From NCBI GenBank assembly GCA_025560025.1, contig CP048485.1, positions 992,001 to 1,056,000 on the forward strand: DNA of 64,000 nucleotides, written 5' to 3'. The notes beneath the pieces are model-generated. The model did not search any database. It worked only from the letters and a program-made list of their open reading frames with translations, and was not told where the DNA came from. Position 1 is the first letter of the stretch. Each line of letters begins with the position of its first letter. This stretch comes from Agrobacterium tumefaciens. GTDB taxonomy: Bacteria; Pseudomonadota; Alphaproteobacteria; Rhizobiales; Rhizobiaceae. A program made the translations under genes and the position numbers. Below, one piece after another: positions 35,785-46,000 of this stretch.

Positions 35785-36916
35785 ATGCGCAATGAAATCG
35801 TGAACGTAGTCGACGAAATCAAGCAGGCCATAAGCCTGCTGAGGAGGCATCTTTGACTGGGACCAGGCAATAAGACGACTGGACTGGTTGAATAACAAGG
35901 CAGAGGACCCGACCCTCTGGAACGACGCCACCGAGGCCCAGAAGCTGATGCGCGAGCGCCAGCAGCTGGATGACAGCATCAGCGGCGTGAAGGCGCTTGA
36001 GCAGCAGCTCAAGGACAATATCGAGCTGATCGAACTCGGCGAGATGGAAGGCGACGACGAGATCGTCAAGGACGCCGAAGACGCGCTTAAGGCGCTGAAG
36101 AACGAGGCGAACCGTCGTCAGGTGGAAGCCATGCTCTCGGGCGAGGCGGACAGCAACGACACCTATCTCGAAGTGCACTCCGGCGCCGGCGGCACGGAAA
36201 GCCAGGACTGGGCGAACATGCTGCTGCGCATGTATACCCGCTGGGCGGACCGCGAAGGTTTCAAGGTCGAGGTGCTCGAAGTTCACGACGGCGAAGAAGC
36301 CGGCATCAAATCCGCGACGATCCTCGTCAAGGGTCACAATGCCTTTGGCTGGCTGAAGACGGAATCGGGCGTGCATCGTCTCGTTCGCATTTCGCCCTAT
36401 GACAGCAATGCGCGTCGCCACACGTCGTTCTCCTCCGTCTGGGTCTACCCGGTGGTTGACGATTCGATCCAGATCGACGTCAACGAAAGCGATTGCCGTA
36501 TCGATACCTATCGGTCGTCCGGCGCGGGCGGCCAGCACGTCAACACCACCGATTCGGCCGTGCGCATTACGCATATTCCGACCGGTATCGCGGTTGCCTG
36601 CCAGCAGGAACGCTCGCAGCACAAGAACCGCGCCAAGGCGTGGGACATGCTGCGCGCCCGCCTTTACGAGGTGGAGTTGCAGAAGCGGGAAGAGGCAGCC
36701 AATGCACAGGCCGCTTCCAAGACCGATATCGGCTGGGGCCACCAGATCCGTTCCTACGTTCTGCAGCCTTACCAGCTGGTCAAGGACCTGCGTACTGGCG
36801 TGGAAAGCACTGCACCCGGCAACGTGCTGGACGGTGACCTGAACGAGTTCATGGAAGCTGCTCTCGCTCACCGCATCAGCGGCGGCGCGGACGTGGAAGT
36901 GGCGGATATCGACTGA
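35785..36916 (+). CDS. prfB: Peptide chain release factor 2, with programmed +1 frameshift
   Basis: The first reading frame (ATG 35,785) gives [23 protein letters not shown] and stops at TGA 35,854-35,856. Translation continues in the +1 frame from 35,855 ([19 protein letters not shown]), giving 376 residues in all. The peptidyl-tRNA hydrolysis GGQ is at residues 248-250 ([15 protein letters not shown]). The stop-codon reading tripeptide is SPY (203-205), where E. coli has SPF. Recognises UGA and UAA. Annotation from the second frame alone would start at a TTG and lose the N-terminus. A terminator follows. Confidence 0.97.
35842..35857 (+). promoter_or_regulatory. prfB recoding site (+1 programmed frameshift)
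   Basis: AGGAGG (35842-35847), three bases, then CTT TGA C (35851-35857). This is the classical autoregulatory site: an internal Shine-Dalgarno, slippery CUU and in-frame UGA read by RF2 itself. When RF2 is low, ribosomes shift +1 to make more. Confidence 0.95.
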
Positions 36917-36944
36917 GACGCTGCAATGCGTTGATTGAAAATCG

Positions 36945-36975
36945 CCCCTCGCAAACCCATTGCGAGGGGTTTTTC
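36945..36975 (+). terminator. Terminator of prfB
   Basis: CCCCTCGCAA (36945-36954) and TTGCGAGGGG (36960-36969) form a perfect 10-bp stem with a 5-base loop followed by TTTTTC. Ends prfB just before the next ribosome site. Confidence 0.9.
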
Positions 36976-36989
36976 GTTGGAGGAGATGC

Positions 36990-37469
36990 ATGAAACAGGC
37001 GCTTTATATCGTCGACGTCCAGCCAAGCTTCAATCCGCCGGCTTCGCTGGTGGCGGACATAACCGCGCTCGCCGCCACCATGCCGAGCGTCGCCAGCGTC
37101 GAGCGCCATGATGAGAGCGTGACACCTTTCGAGCGGCAACTGGGCTGGAAGCCGGGCAGGGATGATTGCTCGCTGGTTCAGGCGGATCGGATATTCATCA
37201 AGCACGGTTATGCGCCGCCAAGGGAAGCGGTCGACCATCTCCTGTCCCTGAAGGTCGAGAGGGTGCTGGTCTGCGGTATTCAGGCTGATACCTGCGTGCT
37301 GGCCGCCGGTTTCACGTTTTTCGACGCAGGGCTTCACCCTACGCTGCTGCCGTGGCTGACGGTTGGTTCAAGCCTCGACCGCAGCGGCGAACTCGGCGCC
37401 AGATTATGGAAACATCATTTCGGCGCAGTTCTTTCCGGGCCGCATGAGCTTAAACCGGACGGGCTCTAG
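36990..37469 (+). CDS. Isochorismatase-like cysteine hydrolase
   Basis: 159 residues, GGAGGAG 5 bp before ATG 36,990. MKQALYIVDVQPSFNPP carries the first catalytic Asp (9), IFIKHGY the Lys (71), and VCGIQADTCVLAAGFTFFDAG the Cys (102), the complete Asp-Lys-Cys triad. Family members hydrolyse isochorismate, nicotinamide or other amides; the substrate is not evident. Lies after a terminator, so it is an independent unit. Its end meets the secreted-protein gene of the other strand with 3 bp between. Confidence 0.9.
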   Translation: MKQALYIVDVQPSFNPPASLVADITALAATMPSVASVERHDESVTPFERQLGWKPGRDDCSLVQADRIFIKHGYAPPREAVDHLLSLKVERVLVCGIQADTCVLAAGFTFFDAGLHPTLLPWLTVGSSLDRSGELGARLWKHHFGAVLSGPHELKPDGL

Positions 37470-37472
37470 CCG

Positions 37473-37973
37473 TCAGTTCGAGGCTTTCTCGATCTTCATC
37501 TCGCCAAGCTCGTCGATCAGGATCGTCCAGCTTTCCGCTTCCTTGGCCATCGGGTCGGTTTTCAGATAAACGGTCACGAACAGACCGGGTGAGGCGGATG
37601 CGCCGTTCGAACTTTCCGGACGAATATCCGTGACGTAGGATTTCATCTGGTTGAACTCTTCCAGTTCGACATTTTCGAGGAGATTGGGGCCGTCGGCGGT
37701 AAAGACGATGCGCTGCAGGTAGACCTTCGCGGTACCGTCCCCCTGGCGAATTGCAACCACCTTGTAATAACCGCGTGTCGGCGCTGCTGGCGGCGGCCGC
37801 AGCTGACCGTCAGCGCCTTTCACCGGTTCCAAATTCTGCTCTTCCCACATGCCGCTGCTGACGACGAAGATCGCCGAGACCGGCAAGGCGTCGATCGCCT
37901 CCGTCTGCGCCCGTGCGGAAAGCACGGCGGTGGCGAGAAAGAGAGTGGCAAGGATCGGTGTTTTCAGATGCAT
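37473..37973 (-). CDS. Secreted protein of unknown function
   Basis: 166 residues. Signal peptide MHLKTPILATLFLATAVLSARA, cut before QTEAIDAL. The mature part has beta-rich segments (YYKVVAIRQGDGTAKVYLQRIVFTADGPNLLENVELEEFNQMKSYVTDIRPE, GLFVTVYLKTDP, SWTILIDELGEMKIEKA) and no cysteine. I do not recognise a domain. Follows nadK on the same strand at 21 bp, so it is likely co-transcribed with it. Confidence 0.8.
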   Translation of the reverse strand: MHLKTPILATLFLATAVLSARAQTEAIDALPVSAIFVVSSGMWEEQNLEPVKGADGQLRPPPAAPTRGYYKVVAIRQGDGTAKVYLQRIVFTADGPNLLENVELEEFNQMKSYVTDIRPESSNGASASPGLFVTVYLKTDPMAKEAESWTILIDELGEMKIEKASN

Positions 37974-37994
37974 GGCTATTGTCGGTCGTTGGCG

Positions 37995-38768
37995 TCAATT
38001 GTTGAATTGTTCAGCGAGAACCCGGTCGGACCACGAACGGTCCGGATCCGAGAGAATTCTGGCCGTTCTGTCCTGCGATTGCGCAATCCGCACATGGCGC
38101 ACGGATTTCACCTCCGTATGGTCGGCCACGGCGTTCACCGGGCGCTTGTCACGCTCCAGAACATGAATGTCGACCGTCACCTTGTTCGGCAATAGAGCGC
38201 CGCGCCAGCGGCGTGGCCGGAATGCGCTGACGGGGGTAAGCGCCAGAAGCGGTGATTCGAGCGGCAGGATCGGCCCATGGGCGGAGAAATTATAGGCCGT
38301 CGACCCCGCAGGCGTCGCCACCATCATGCCGTCGCAGATCAGCTCTTCCAGCCGAACCTTGCCATCCACCTCGACGCGAAGCTTGGCGGCCTGATGCGAC
38401 TGCCGGAAGAGGCTCACCTCATTCATGGCGAGTGCCGTAAACTCGTCGCCATCGGAATCCGTCGTCGTCATGCGCAGCGGATGAAAATCATTGCCTGTCG
38501 CCACCGCGATGCGCTCGCGCAGGCCTTCCACGCGGTAGTCATTCATCAAAAAACCGACCGATCCCCGGTTCATGCCGTAGACGCGTCTGCCGGAATTCAT
38601 CGTCTCGTTGAGGATTTGCAGCATGAAGCCGTCGCCGCCCAGCGCGACGATCACCTCCGCTTCCTCGAAAGGCGCGTTGCCGTAAGCCGTTTTCAGCTCC
38701 TCCATCGCCATCTGCGCCTCCTCGGAGGCGGATGCAACGAAGGATAGTGAATAGGTAGAATGCGACAT
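37995..38768 (-). CDS. nadK: NAD kinase
   Basis: 257 residues from ATG 38,768 with GAGGGAAG 4-8 bp upstream; an in-frame extension to 38,921 has no supporting ribosome site. Phosphorylates NAD to NADP with ATP or polyphosphate. Visible: VIVALGGDGFMLQILNE (GGDG catalytic Asp), GMNRGSVGFLMN, TALAMNEVSLFR (NE motif), and CDGMMVATPAGSTAYNFSAHGPILP, the conserved sugar-kinase-like signature. Length is on the short side but complete. Confidence 0.95.
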   Translation of the reverse strand: MSHSTYSLSFVASASEEAQMAMEELKTAYGNAPFEEAEVIVALGGDGFMLQILNETMNSGRRVYGMNRGSVGFLMNDYRVEGLRERIAVATGNDFHPLRMTTTDSDGDEFTALAMNEVSLFRQSHQAAKLRVEVDGKVRLEELICDGMMVATPAGSTAYNFSAHGPILPLESPLLALTPVSAFRPRRWRGALLPNKVTVDIHVLERDKRPVNAVADHTEVKSVRHVRIAQSQDRTARILSDPDRSWSDRVLAEQFNN

Positions 38769-39066
38769 CCGCTTCCCTCGACAACGACGCAAACCGCAAC
38801 CGGCTTGTGACAGATGCTGTAACCTGTTGAAGTGGCTCGTAATCTCCAAACCGGCAGGAGCACGGTCGCTTGCAAGCCACAAGACCCGTCCTTGGTACAT
38901 GAAGACGGCGGCTGGCCACAAGGCCTTTCGGTTAGGCAGGCGTTCGCCTTTACAGGAAGCCGGTCCACAGCTTCTTGGTTTATGGCTTCGGACAAGGGTT
39001 GCGATGCGGGGCGGCGTAAGGCAGTTTGCGCAAGGCAGGCGGAATGACTGATGGCAGGAGACGTGT

Positions 39067-39984
39067 GTGGTGCTGAACTACAATATCTACGATGTCTTTA
39101 CCGAGACCAAAATGGCGGGAAACCCGCTGGCGGTCATGTATGACGCGGATGATCTCGACAAGGCGACAATGCAGGCGATCGCGCGGGAAATGAATCTTTC
39201 CGAGACCGTTTTCGTCAATCGTTCGGGCAATCCCGCCCACGCAGCGTCGGTACGCATATTCACGCCTTCAGGTGAATTGCCTTTCGCCGGCCATCCCACC
39301 GTCGGTGCTGCGGTCGCTATCGCCGAGCGTAACCGCGGCGAGGGCGATGACGATATCGACATGGTCTGCGTGCTGGAGGAGCAGGTGGGCCCGGTGCGCT
39401 GTGCGGTCAAGATGCGCGCCGGCGCGGTCAGCTTCGCCGAATTCGACCTGCCGCGCAAATCTTCGCGCGTCGACCTGCCGCTCGATCATGCCGCGCTTGC
39501 CGATGCGCTGGGTGTGAGCGAAGGGCATCTCGGCTTTGAAAATCATGTGCCGTCGATCTGGACGGCCGGCGTGCCGTTCCTGTTCGTGCCGTTGCACAAT
39601 ATCGCCGCCATCAGGGACATGGATTTCGATGCCAATCTGTGGCTGCGCACCGCGCCGCTGGTGGAAGGACGCCTGGCGGCGGCCTACATCTACTGTCGCG
39701 GCGGCGTCAATCATGCGGCAAAGTTCCATGCCCGCATGTTCTCACCGGATATGGGGATTTCCGAAGACCCCGCAACCGGCTCTGCCGTCGCCGCCCTTTC
39801 CGGCGCGATCCATCATTTCGACGGCCTGACCGATGGGCACTACCCTATCCTCGTAGAGCAGGGCGTGGAGATGGAGCGGCCTTCTCACATCCACCTGCGC
39901 ATGGACATCAAGGATGGCGAAATCGCCCGCGCCCGCATCGGCGGCCACGCGGTGCGTGTTGCTTCAGGCACGTTCGAGCTTTGA
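39067..39984 (+). CDS. PhzF-family isomerase-like protein
   Basis: 305 residues. GTG start at 39,067 with AGGAG 6 bp upstream. The family features are NYNIYDVFTETKMAGNPLAVMYDADDL, the catalytic Glu in MNLSETVFV, FTPSGELPFAGHPTVGAAVA, and the matching second-half SPDMGISEDPATGSAVAALSGAI. PhzF-like proteins are two-lobed isomerases with one active Glu. There are no phenazine genes nearby and the substrate is unknown. A terminator separates it from gpr, which converges. Confidence 0.92.
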   Translation: MVLNYNIYDVFTETKMAGNPLAVMYDADDLDKATMQAIAREMNLSETVFVNRSGNPAHAASVRIFTPSGELPFAGHPTVGAAVAIAERNRGEGDDDIDMVCVLEEQVGPVRCAVKMRAGAVSFAEFDLPRKSSRVDLPLDHAALADALGVSEGHLGFENHVPSIWTAGVPFLFVPLHNIAAIRDMDFDANLWLRTAPLVEGRLAAAYIYCRGGVNHAAKFHARMFSPDMGISEDPATGSAVAALSGAIHHFDGLTDGHYPILVEQGVEMERPSHIHLRMDIKDGEIARARIGGHAVRVASGTFEL

Positions 39985-40034
39985 TTTAGCAACCGGCTGA
40001 ACTCCAGTCTAAATCCGCCTGTCAGCCAAAATGA

Positions 40035-40064
40035 AAAACCCCGGTCGTGACCGGGGTTTTCTTG
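40035..40064. terminator. Bidirectional terminator between the phzF-like gene and gpr
   Basis: AAAACCCCGGTC (40035-40046) and GACCGGGGTTTT (40049-40060) form a perfect stem with A-run and T-run on the two sides, between convergent genes, 24 bp after the gpr stop. Confidence 0.9.
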
Positions 40065-40083
40065 TTTCTACTCGCACCAGAGA

Positions 40084-43000
40084 TCAGTTAAACCGACCCG
40101 CCGCATGGGCAAGCATCGTATAGACCTTGCCGGTATCGGAGGTGAGGTAGGACTGGGTGACACTCCGGTCGCGATCGGTACGCGCCACATCGGCGAGCAG
40201 CTTTTCGAAATCGGTGATGTAGCGGTCCACGGCGGTGCGGAATTCGGCTTCCCGCTCGTATTTGCGCTTGATCTCGTCGAAGGTCGTCTGGCCCTTCAGC
40301 GTGTAGAGGCGACGGGTGAAGACGTCGCGTTCGCCGCGCTGGTAGCGGCGCCATAGCTCAACCGACGCATCGTGGTCTATGGCGCGGGCAATGTCGACGG
40401 ACAGGGAGTTCAGCGATTCGACCATGTGGCGCGGATTGCGGGTGTCGGCCGCACGGGTCGGCTGCTGCTCAGTGCTGGCGCGTGGTGTGGACGCTGCTGG
40501 CGTTTCCTGTGACGCGCCACGCAGCAGATCGCTGATCCAGCCGCCGCCTTCTTCGCGACGTCCGGCAGGCGCTGTTGCCGTCTGCGACGGGGCAGGTGCC
40601 TGACGGTTTTCGACCTGACGGTTCTCAAGCGGCAGCGTACCGCGCAATGCAGGTGCGGCAGCAGTCTGCGGCTGCGCCGGGCGCTGCTGTACCGGAGCGG
40701 CTGCTGCCGGCTGCGGACGCGTCTCGACGCGGCGCTCGGCGGCTGGCTGGGTCGCTGCGATGGCGCGGGCAACGGGTTCGGAGACTTCCATCTGGTGGGT
40801 CGAACGACCGACAAGCTGGGAAATATCCTGCAGGGCCTTGATCTGCTCGGAAACGGCGCGGCGCATGGCGGCAGCGCTTTCCTTGGCCTCTTCCGGCAGG
40901 TCGAATGCGCCGCGCTTCAGTTCGGCGCGGGTTGCATCCAGCTCGCGGCGGATGTCGTGGCTGGAGCGGCGAATTTCGTCCGTCGCGCCGGCAAAGCGGC
41001 TGACAGCTTCTTCGACAGCCTGACGCAGGGTTTCCTTGAGGTTGGCGGCGGCGGCATTGGATTTTTCCGAGGCGCTGCCGAGAAGATTGTCGACTTCCGA
41101 AAGCGAGGACTCGACACCGCCCCGCAGGCGGTTGACCAGCTCGTCGGAATATTTCTGCGCGTCGGACAGCGTGCTTTCGATCGAGCGGCTGGCATCCTGA
41201 CCGGCGGCGAGCAGGGCGCCCCGCATGGTCTGTGCCGCCGAGCGGGCGCGCTGCTCGGTTTCATCGAGCGAGCGGCCGATATCGGTAAAGGACGCCTGCA
41301 GATTGTCACGCAGATTGCCGGCGACGTTCTGCGAACGCTCCTCGGCGTCGTTGAGCGTGGTTTCCACAACGCCGACGACATTGCGCATGGCGCTTTCGAT
41401 TTCCTCGGAACGCTTGACAAGACCGACGGACAGGCTGCGAAGCGCATCCTGGCGTTCTTCCAGCGTGCCGACGAGGCTCGACTGTGCGGCATTCAGCAGT
41501 TCGGACGCCTGGCTCAGCACCTTCGAATGTTCCTCGAACCGTCCGACGATGCCGGCAACCTGCGCCAGCGTCTGACCGGAAATATTCGACAGACGGTCGA
41601 TCTTTCCTTCGAGCAGACGGCTGGAGCTGGACACCATGTCGGCGGCCTGCGAGGCGCTATCGGAGAAGCGGGTCGCCGATGCGTTCAGCGCTGCGTCGGC
41701 CGTGCCGAATTCCTGTGCGGCGCGCTCGACGGCGGAGTTGAAGTTGGTTGCCGACTGCTCGACGATTTCGGCCATGCTGTTATGGGTCTGCGACAGCATG
41801 TCGGTGCTCTGTCGGGTGGCGGCGACCAGCTTGTTGGCCGCATCGCTGCCCGAGCGTGCATATTTCTCAATGCCCTGCTCAACGGCATCCGCCATGGCGG
41901 TATGCGTCTGCGACAGCATATCCGTGCTCTGGCGGGTGGCCGCGACAAGCTTGCTCGCCGCATCCGTGCCGGCATTGGCGTAATCGCTGATCGCCTGTTC
42001 CACCATGCCGACCATGCCGCTGTTGCTCTGCGACAGAAGCTCGGCGCTCTGCTGGGCGGCGGAAACGATCTTTTCGGCGGCTTCGCGGCCGATGGTGGCA
42101 TATTCGTCGACGACAGGCTTGGCCTTCTCCTCGATCAGGCGCGACAGTTCGGCGGAACGGCTGGCCAGCATCGAGTTGAGTTCGCGGGTGCGGTTGTCCA
42201 GCGCAGAACGGATGGATTCGCCGCGGGCGTCGAGGGCCGATTCGACGCCCGTGAGCGTCTCGGAGATAACACCGACCTGCGAACGCACGACCGCTTCGGC
42301 CTCGGCGACCTTGTTGACGATGATGTTGCCAGCCTCGGAGAAGGTCTGGGCAACGGCGGCGGCCTGGCCGGACAAGCGCGTCTGCGCATCGGAGATGCGG
42401 CTGACGATCTCGCCGGAACGTTCCTCGATGGCCTTGGTGAAGGCCTCGTTCTGCGCCTGCACCTGCTCGGCGAATTCCGAACCGGACTTGGCAAGCAGCG
42501 CGGAGGAGCGAACGGCTTCCTCATCAATGCTCTGGGTGGCGGAGACGACCGCGCCACGCAGGCTGACGGCAAGATCGCTTGCCTTGCCCTCGATGGTGCG
42601 GTTGACGTTTTCGAGGCCGATCGTCAGCGCCCGGTCCATGGTGCCGAGACGTTCATCGATGCGGGCGGTACCGGCATCAAAGGTTTCCGCCAGGCGGCTG
42701 GTGCGGCTTTCGAACGTGTCGGTTACACGTATGGCCTGCTCGTCCAGAATGCCGGTAATGCGCTGCGCGGCGTCGTCGCTGGTGCGGGCAAAGGCGGCCG
42801 TCTTGTCTTCCAGCGCATCGGCAAAGCGACGGCCGGCATCCTCGATCGAGGTATTGACGTTGGCCAGATCGCCACCGACGCGTGTCTGCAGGGCGTCGAG
42901 CGACGACTCGATACGAGCGCCGGTCTCGTCGAGACGGGTGGTGACATTGCCGATCGAGCTCTCGATTTTCGAGGACAGGGCGTCGGTCGCGCCGCCGATT

Positions 43001-46000
43001 TCCCGAGCGGCTTCGCCGATCTTGACGGCAATGTCGCCAGCGCTGTTGCGAAGGCGCTCTTCCAGCGTCGCCGCACTGCCGTCAATCGCCTTCTGCAGTG
43101 TTTCCTGCTGGGTTTCGAGCGAAAGTTCGAGCATGCTGGCGCTGGACGCGACCGTGGTGCCGATCATCATCGCCTGCTCGGACAGCATGTCGCCCATCTG
43201 GGTCGTGGCCGAGCTAAGGGTCGCTGCCATATCGGCGTGGCGCTGGTCGAGCGCGGTGCGAATATCCTCATGCGATTGCGACAGATTGCTTTCGAGGCGG
43301 GACACGCCTTCTTCCACTGTCTGCGCAAAACGGCTGCTGCCATCTTCCACAACGGTTTCGATGCGGTTGGCCGCGCCGGAAACGCTTTGTTCGATCAGAC
43401 CGCTATTGCGCTCCAGCGAGCCGGCAATGCGCTCCGCCTGCGAGCCGAGCATCGTTTCCAGCCGCTCGTGGCCGCTGGCAAGCGCGTTTTCAAGCGTGAA
43501 GGCGGTGGCTTCGAGACGTTGGCCGACACCGGCCGCCGCAAGCGAAAGCGACGACGTTCTGGCATCCATGGCCTCGGCAATTCGCTCTTCCACGCCCGAA
43601 ATCGTCATGTCGAGCGCCAGCGTGCGGCTGTCGAGCGCGTCGGCGATGCGTTCCTCTGCGCTGGAGACGATACCCGAAAGGGCGGAAGTACGGCTGTCCA
43701 GGGCGCTGGCAATACGGTCTTCGACACCGGAAACGGCGCTGTGCAAGGCGGCGGTGCGGCCGTCGATGATATCGGCGATCTTTTCCTCGACACCGGAGAA
43801 GCTCATGTCGAGCGCCATGGTGCGGCTGTCGAGCACGTCCGTGATCCGCTCTTCCGCGCCGGAAACGACGTTTTTCAGCGAATCCGTACGGCTGTCGAGT
43901 GCGCCGGCGATACGACTCTCGGCCCCGGCCACCAGTTCGCCAAGGACTGCGGTGCGGGTGTCGAGCGCTTCGGTGATTTTTTCCTCTGCACCGGAAAATG
44001 CCATGTCGAGCGCCATGGTGCGGCTGTCGAGCGCATCGGCGATGCGTTCTTCGGCGCCCGAGACCACAGCGTTGAGCGCTGCGGTGCGGCCATCCAGCGT
44101 TTCCGCGATGCGGCTTTCGGCACCGGCGACCACGTCGCCGAAAGTGGCCGTGCGGCTGTCGAGTGCGCCGGCGATCTTCTCTTCAGCGCTGGCAACAATG
44201 CCGGTGAGGGCAGAGGTGCGACTGTCGAGCGTTTCGGAAAGTCTTTCCTCGACATTGGCGAAGGTCATGTCGAGCGACAGGGTACGGCTGTCCATCGTGT
44301 CGGCAATGCGTTCCTCGACACCCGAAATCGCGCTGGAAAGGGCAGCGGTGCGGCCATCCAGCGTGTCGGCGATACGGCTCTCCGCACCGGAGACGACGTC
44401 GTGCAGGGCAGCCGTGCGGCTTTCCAGCGTATCGGAAATGCGATCCTCGATGCCGGAAACGGCACCGGTGATGGCGGCAGCCCGGGTTTCGAGCGTTTCC
44501 GAAAGGCGGCGCTCGACATCGGCGACGACACTGTTGATCGCGGCTGCACGTTCGTCGAGCATCGCGGCGAGGCGTTCGGCCGTACCGGAGACGGAGCCGG
44601 TGATGGCCAGCGAACGGCTGGCGAGCGCCTCGTCGAAACGGTCCTGGCTGGCCGAAAGCGCGCCGAACAGGGCGTTGCTGCGTTCCGCCAGGACGCTGTC
44701 GATCTTCTCATGCGAATTGGCGAAGGCATTGGTGATGTCGGCAGTGCGCTGGCCGATTGCATCGCTGAATTCGCGGGTGCGGGTTTCAAGCGCGCTTTCG
44801 AGCATTTCCTGGCCCGTGCCCAGCGCGGTTGCGAGCGCCAGAGACTGATCGGTCATGGTGGTGCCGATGCGCTCAAGACCGCTCGACAGCATGGTATCGA
44901 GGGCTTCGGAGCCGCCGGCAACGGTTTCGTTGATCCGGGCGAGGCTTTCCATCAGCTTGCTGTCGAGGCTGCCGGCGCGCTGATCGAAGGCGCTGGCGAA
45001 TTCCGCCACATGTTCGTCAAAGGCCGAATTGACCTGGCCGACCGTCGCCTGCAACCGTTCCTCATAGAGGCCGGAGCGAAGATCGAGGTCCATGATCGCA
45101 TCGTCAGCCGTGCTCTGCAGGCTCTGGCGGAAGGAAAGACCTTTTTCCTCGAGCGTCGTGGAGAGCTTGTCGAGCACGGTATCCAGCGAACCGCCGATGA
45201 TCTGCTGGCCGCGATCGATATTGCGGTTGAGTTCAAGGGTGCGGGTGGACAGGGTCTCGTTGAGCTGGCGGGTGCGTTCCTCCAGCGCGCTATTCAGGCT
45301 TTCCACACCGCTGTCCAGCGTCGAAGCGTGGATCGCGAAACGTTCGAGCAGCACTTCACCGCGCTCATCCAGCGTCGAGGTGAGGTTATGCAGGCGCATG
45401 TCGAACTCGTTGGAGATCGTCGTGCCGGAGGAATTCAGGGCCTGAAGCAGGTTTTCGGTCTTGGCGGCGATCAGGCTGCCCATCGCTTCGGTCGAGGCGC
45501 GCGATTTTTCCAAAAGCGCGGCCGAGCGGGTGTCGATCATCGAAGCGAAAGCCTCGCCGGTCGTGGCGATCCGCATCGAAAGCTCTTCGCCGACGATAGA
45601 AAGCTCTTCCTTGATCTGTTCCTGCGCGCCGACGATGGAGGAGCGGATGCGCTCCGCATGGTTGACGATGGCGTCGCGCTCGGCGGTCAGTTCCTGCACT
45701 AGGCTGCGCACGCGCAGTTCATTGTCGGCATAGCTGCGTTCAAGCGCGTTGACCTCGGAGTGAACGAGGGTTTCGAGTTCCGTCGCGCGAGCAATGGTGC
45801 GCTCGATGCCGTCATTCATGGCCGAGACTTCGCGGCGAACCGCCTGTCCGACGGACATGATGCGGTCGGATGCGACCGTTTCGGGTTCCGCAAGGCGAAG
45901 GGCGACTTCGGCCATGGAGCGGGCGGCGTTCCGCAGATCGCGGGCGCGTGCCATCATGATCGCAAAGGCGAAGAACAGCATGACGGGAACGAGGATGCCG

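Noticed and set aside
39067..39984. Phenazine biosynthesis cluster
   Set aside because: Only the PhzF-like isomerase fold is present; no phzA-E or phzG neighbours, and this family is widespread without phenazines.
40795..45702. ORF of 1635 codons on the plus strand opposite gpr
   Set aside because: Frame shadow of the repeated coding sequence of gpr. The repetitive look comes from the same repeats read backwards.
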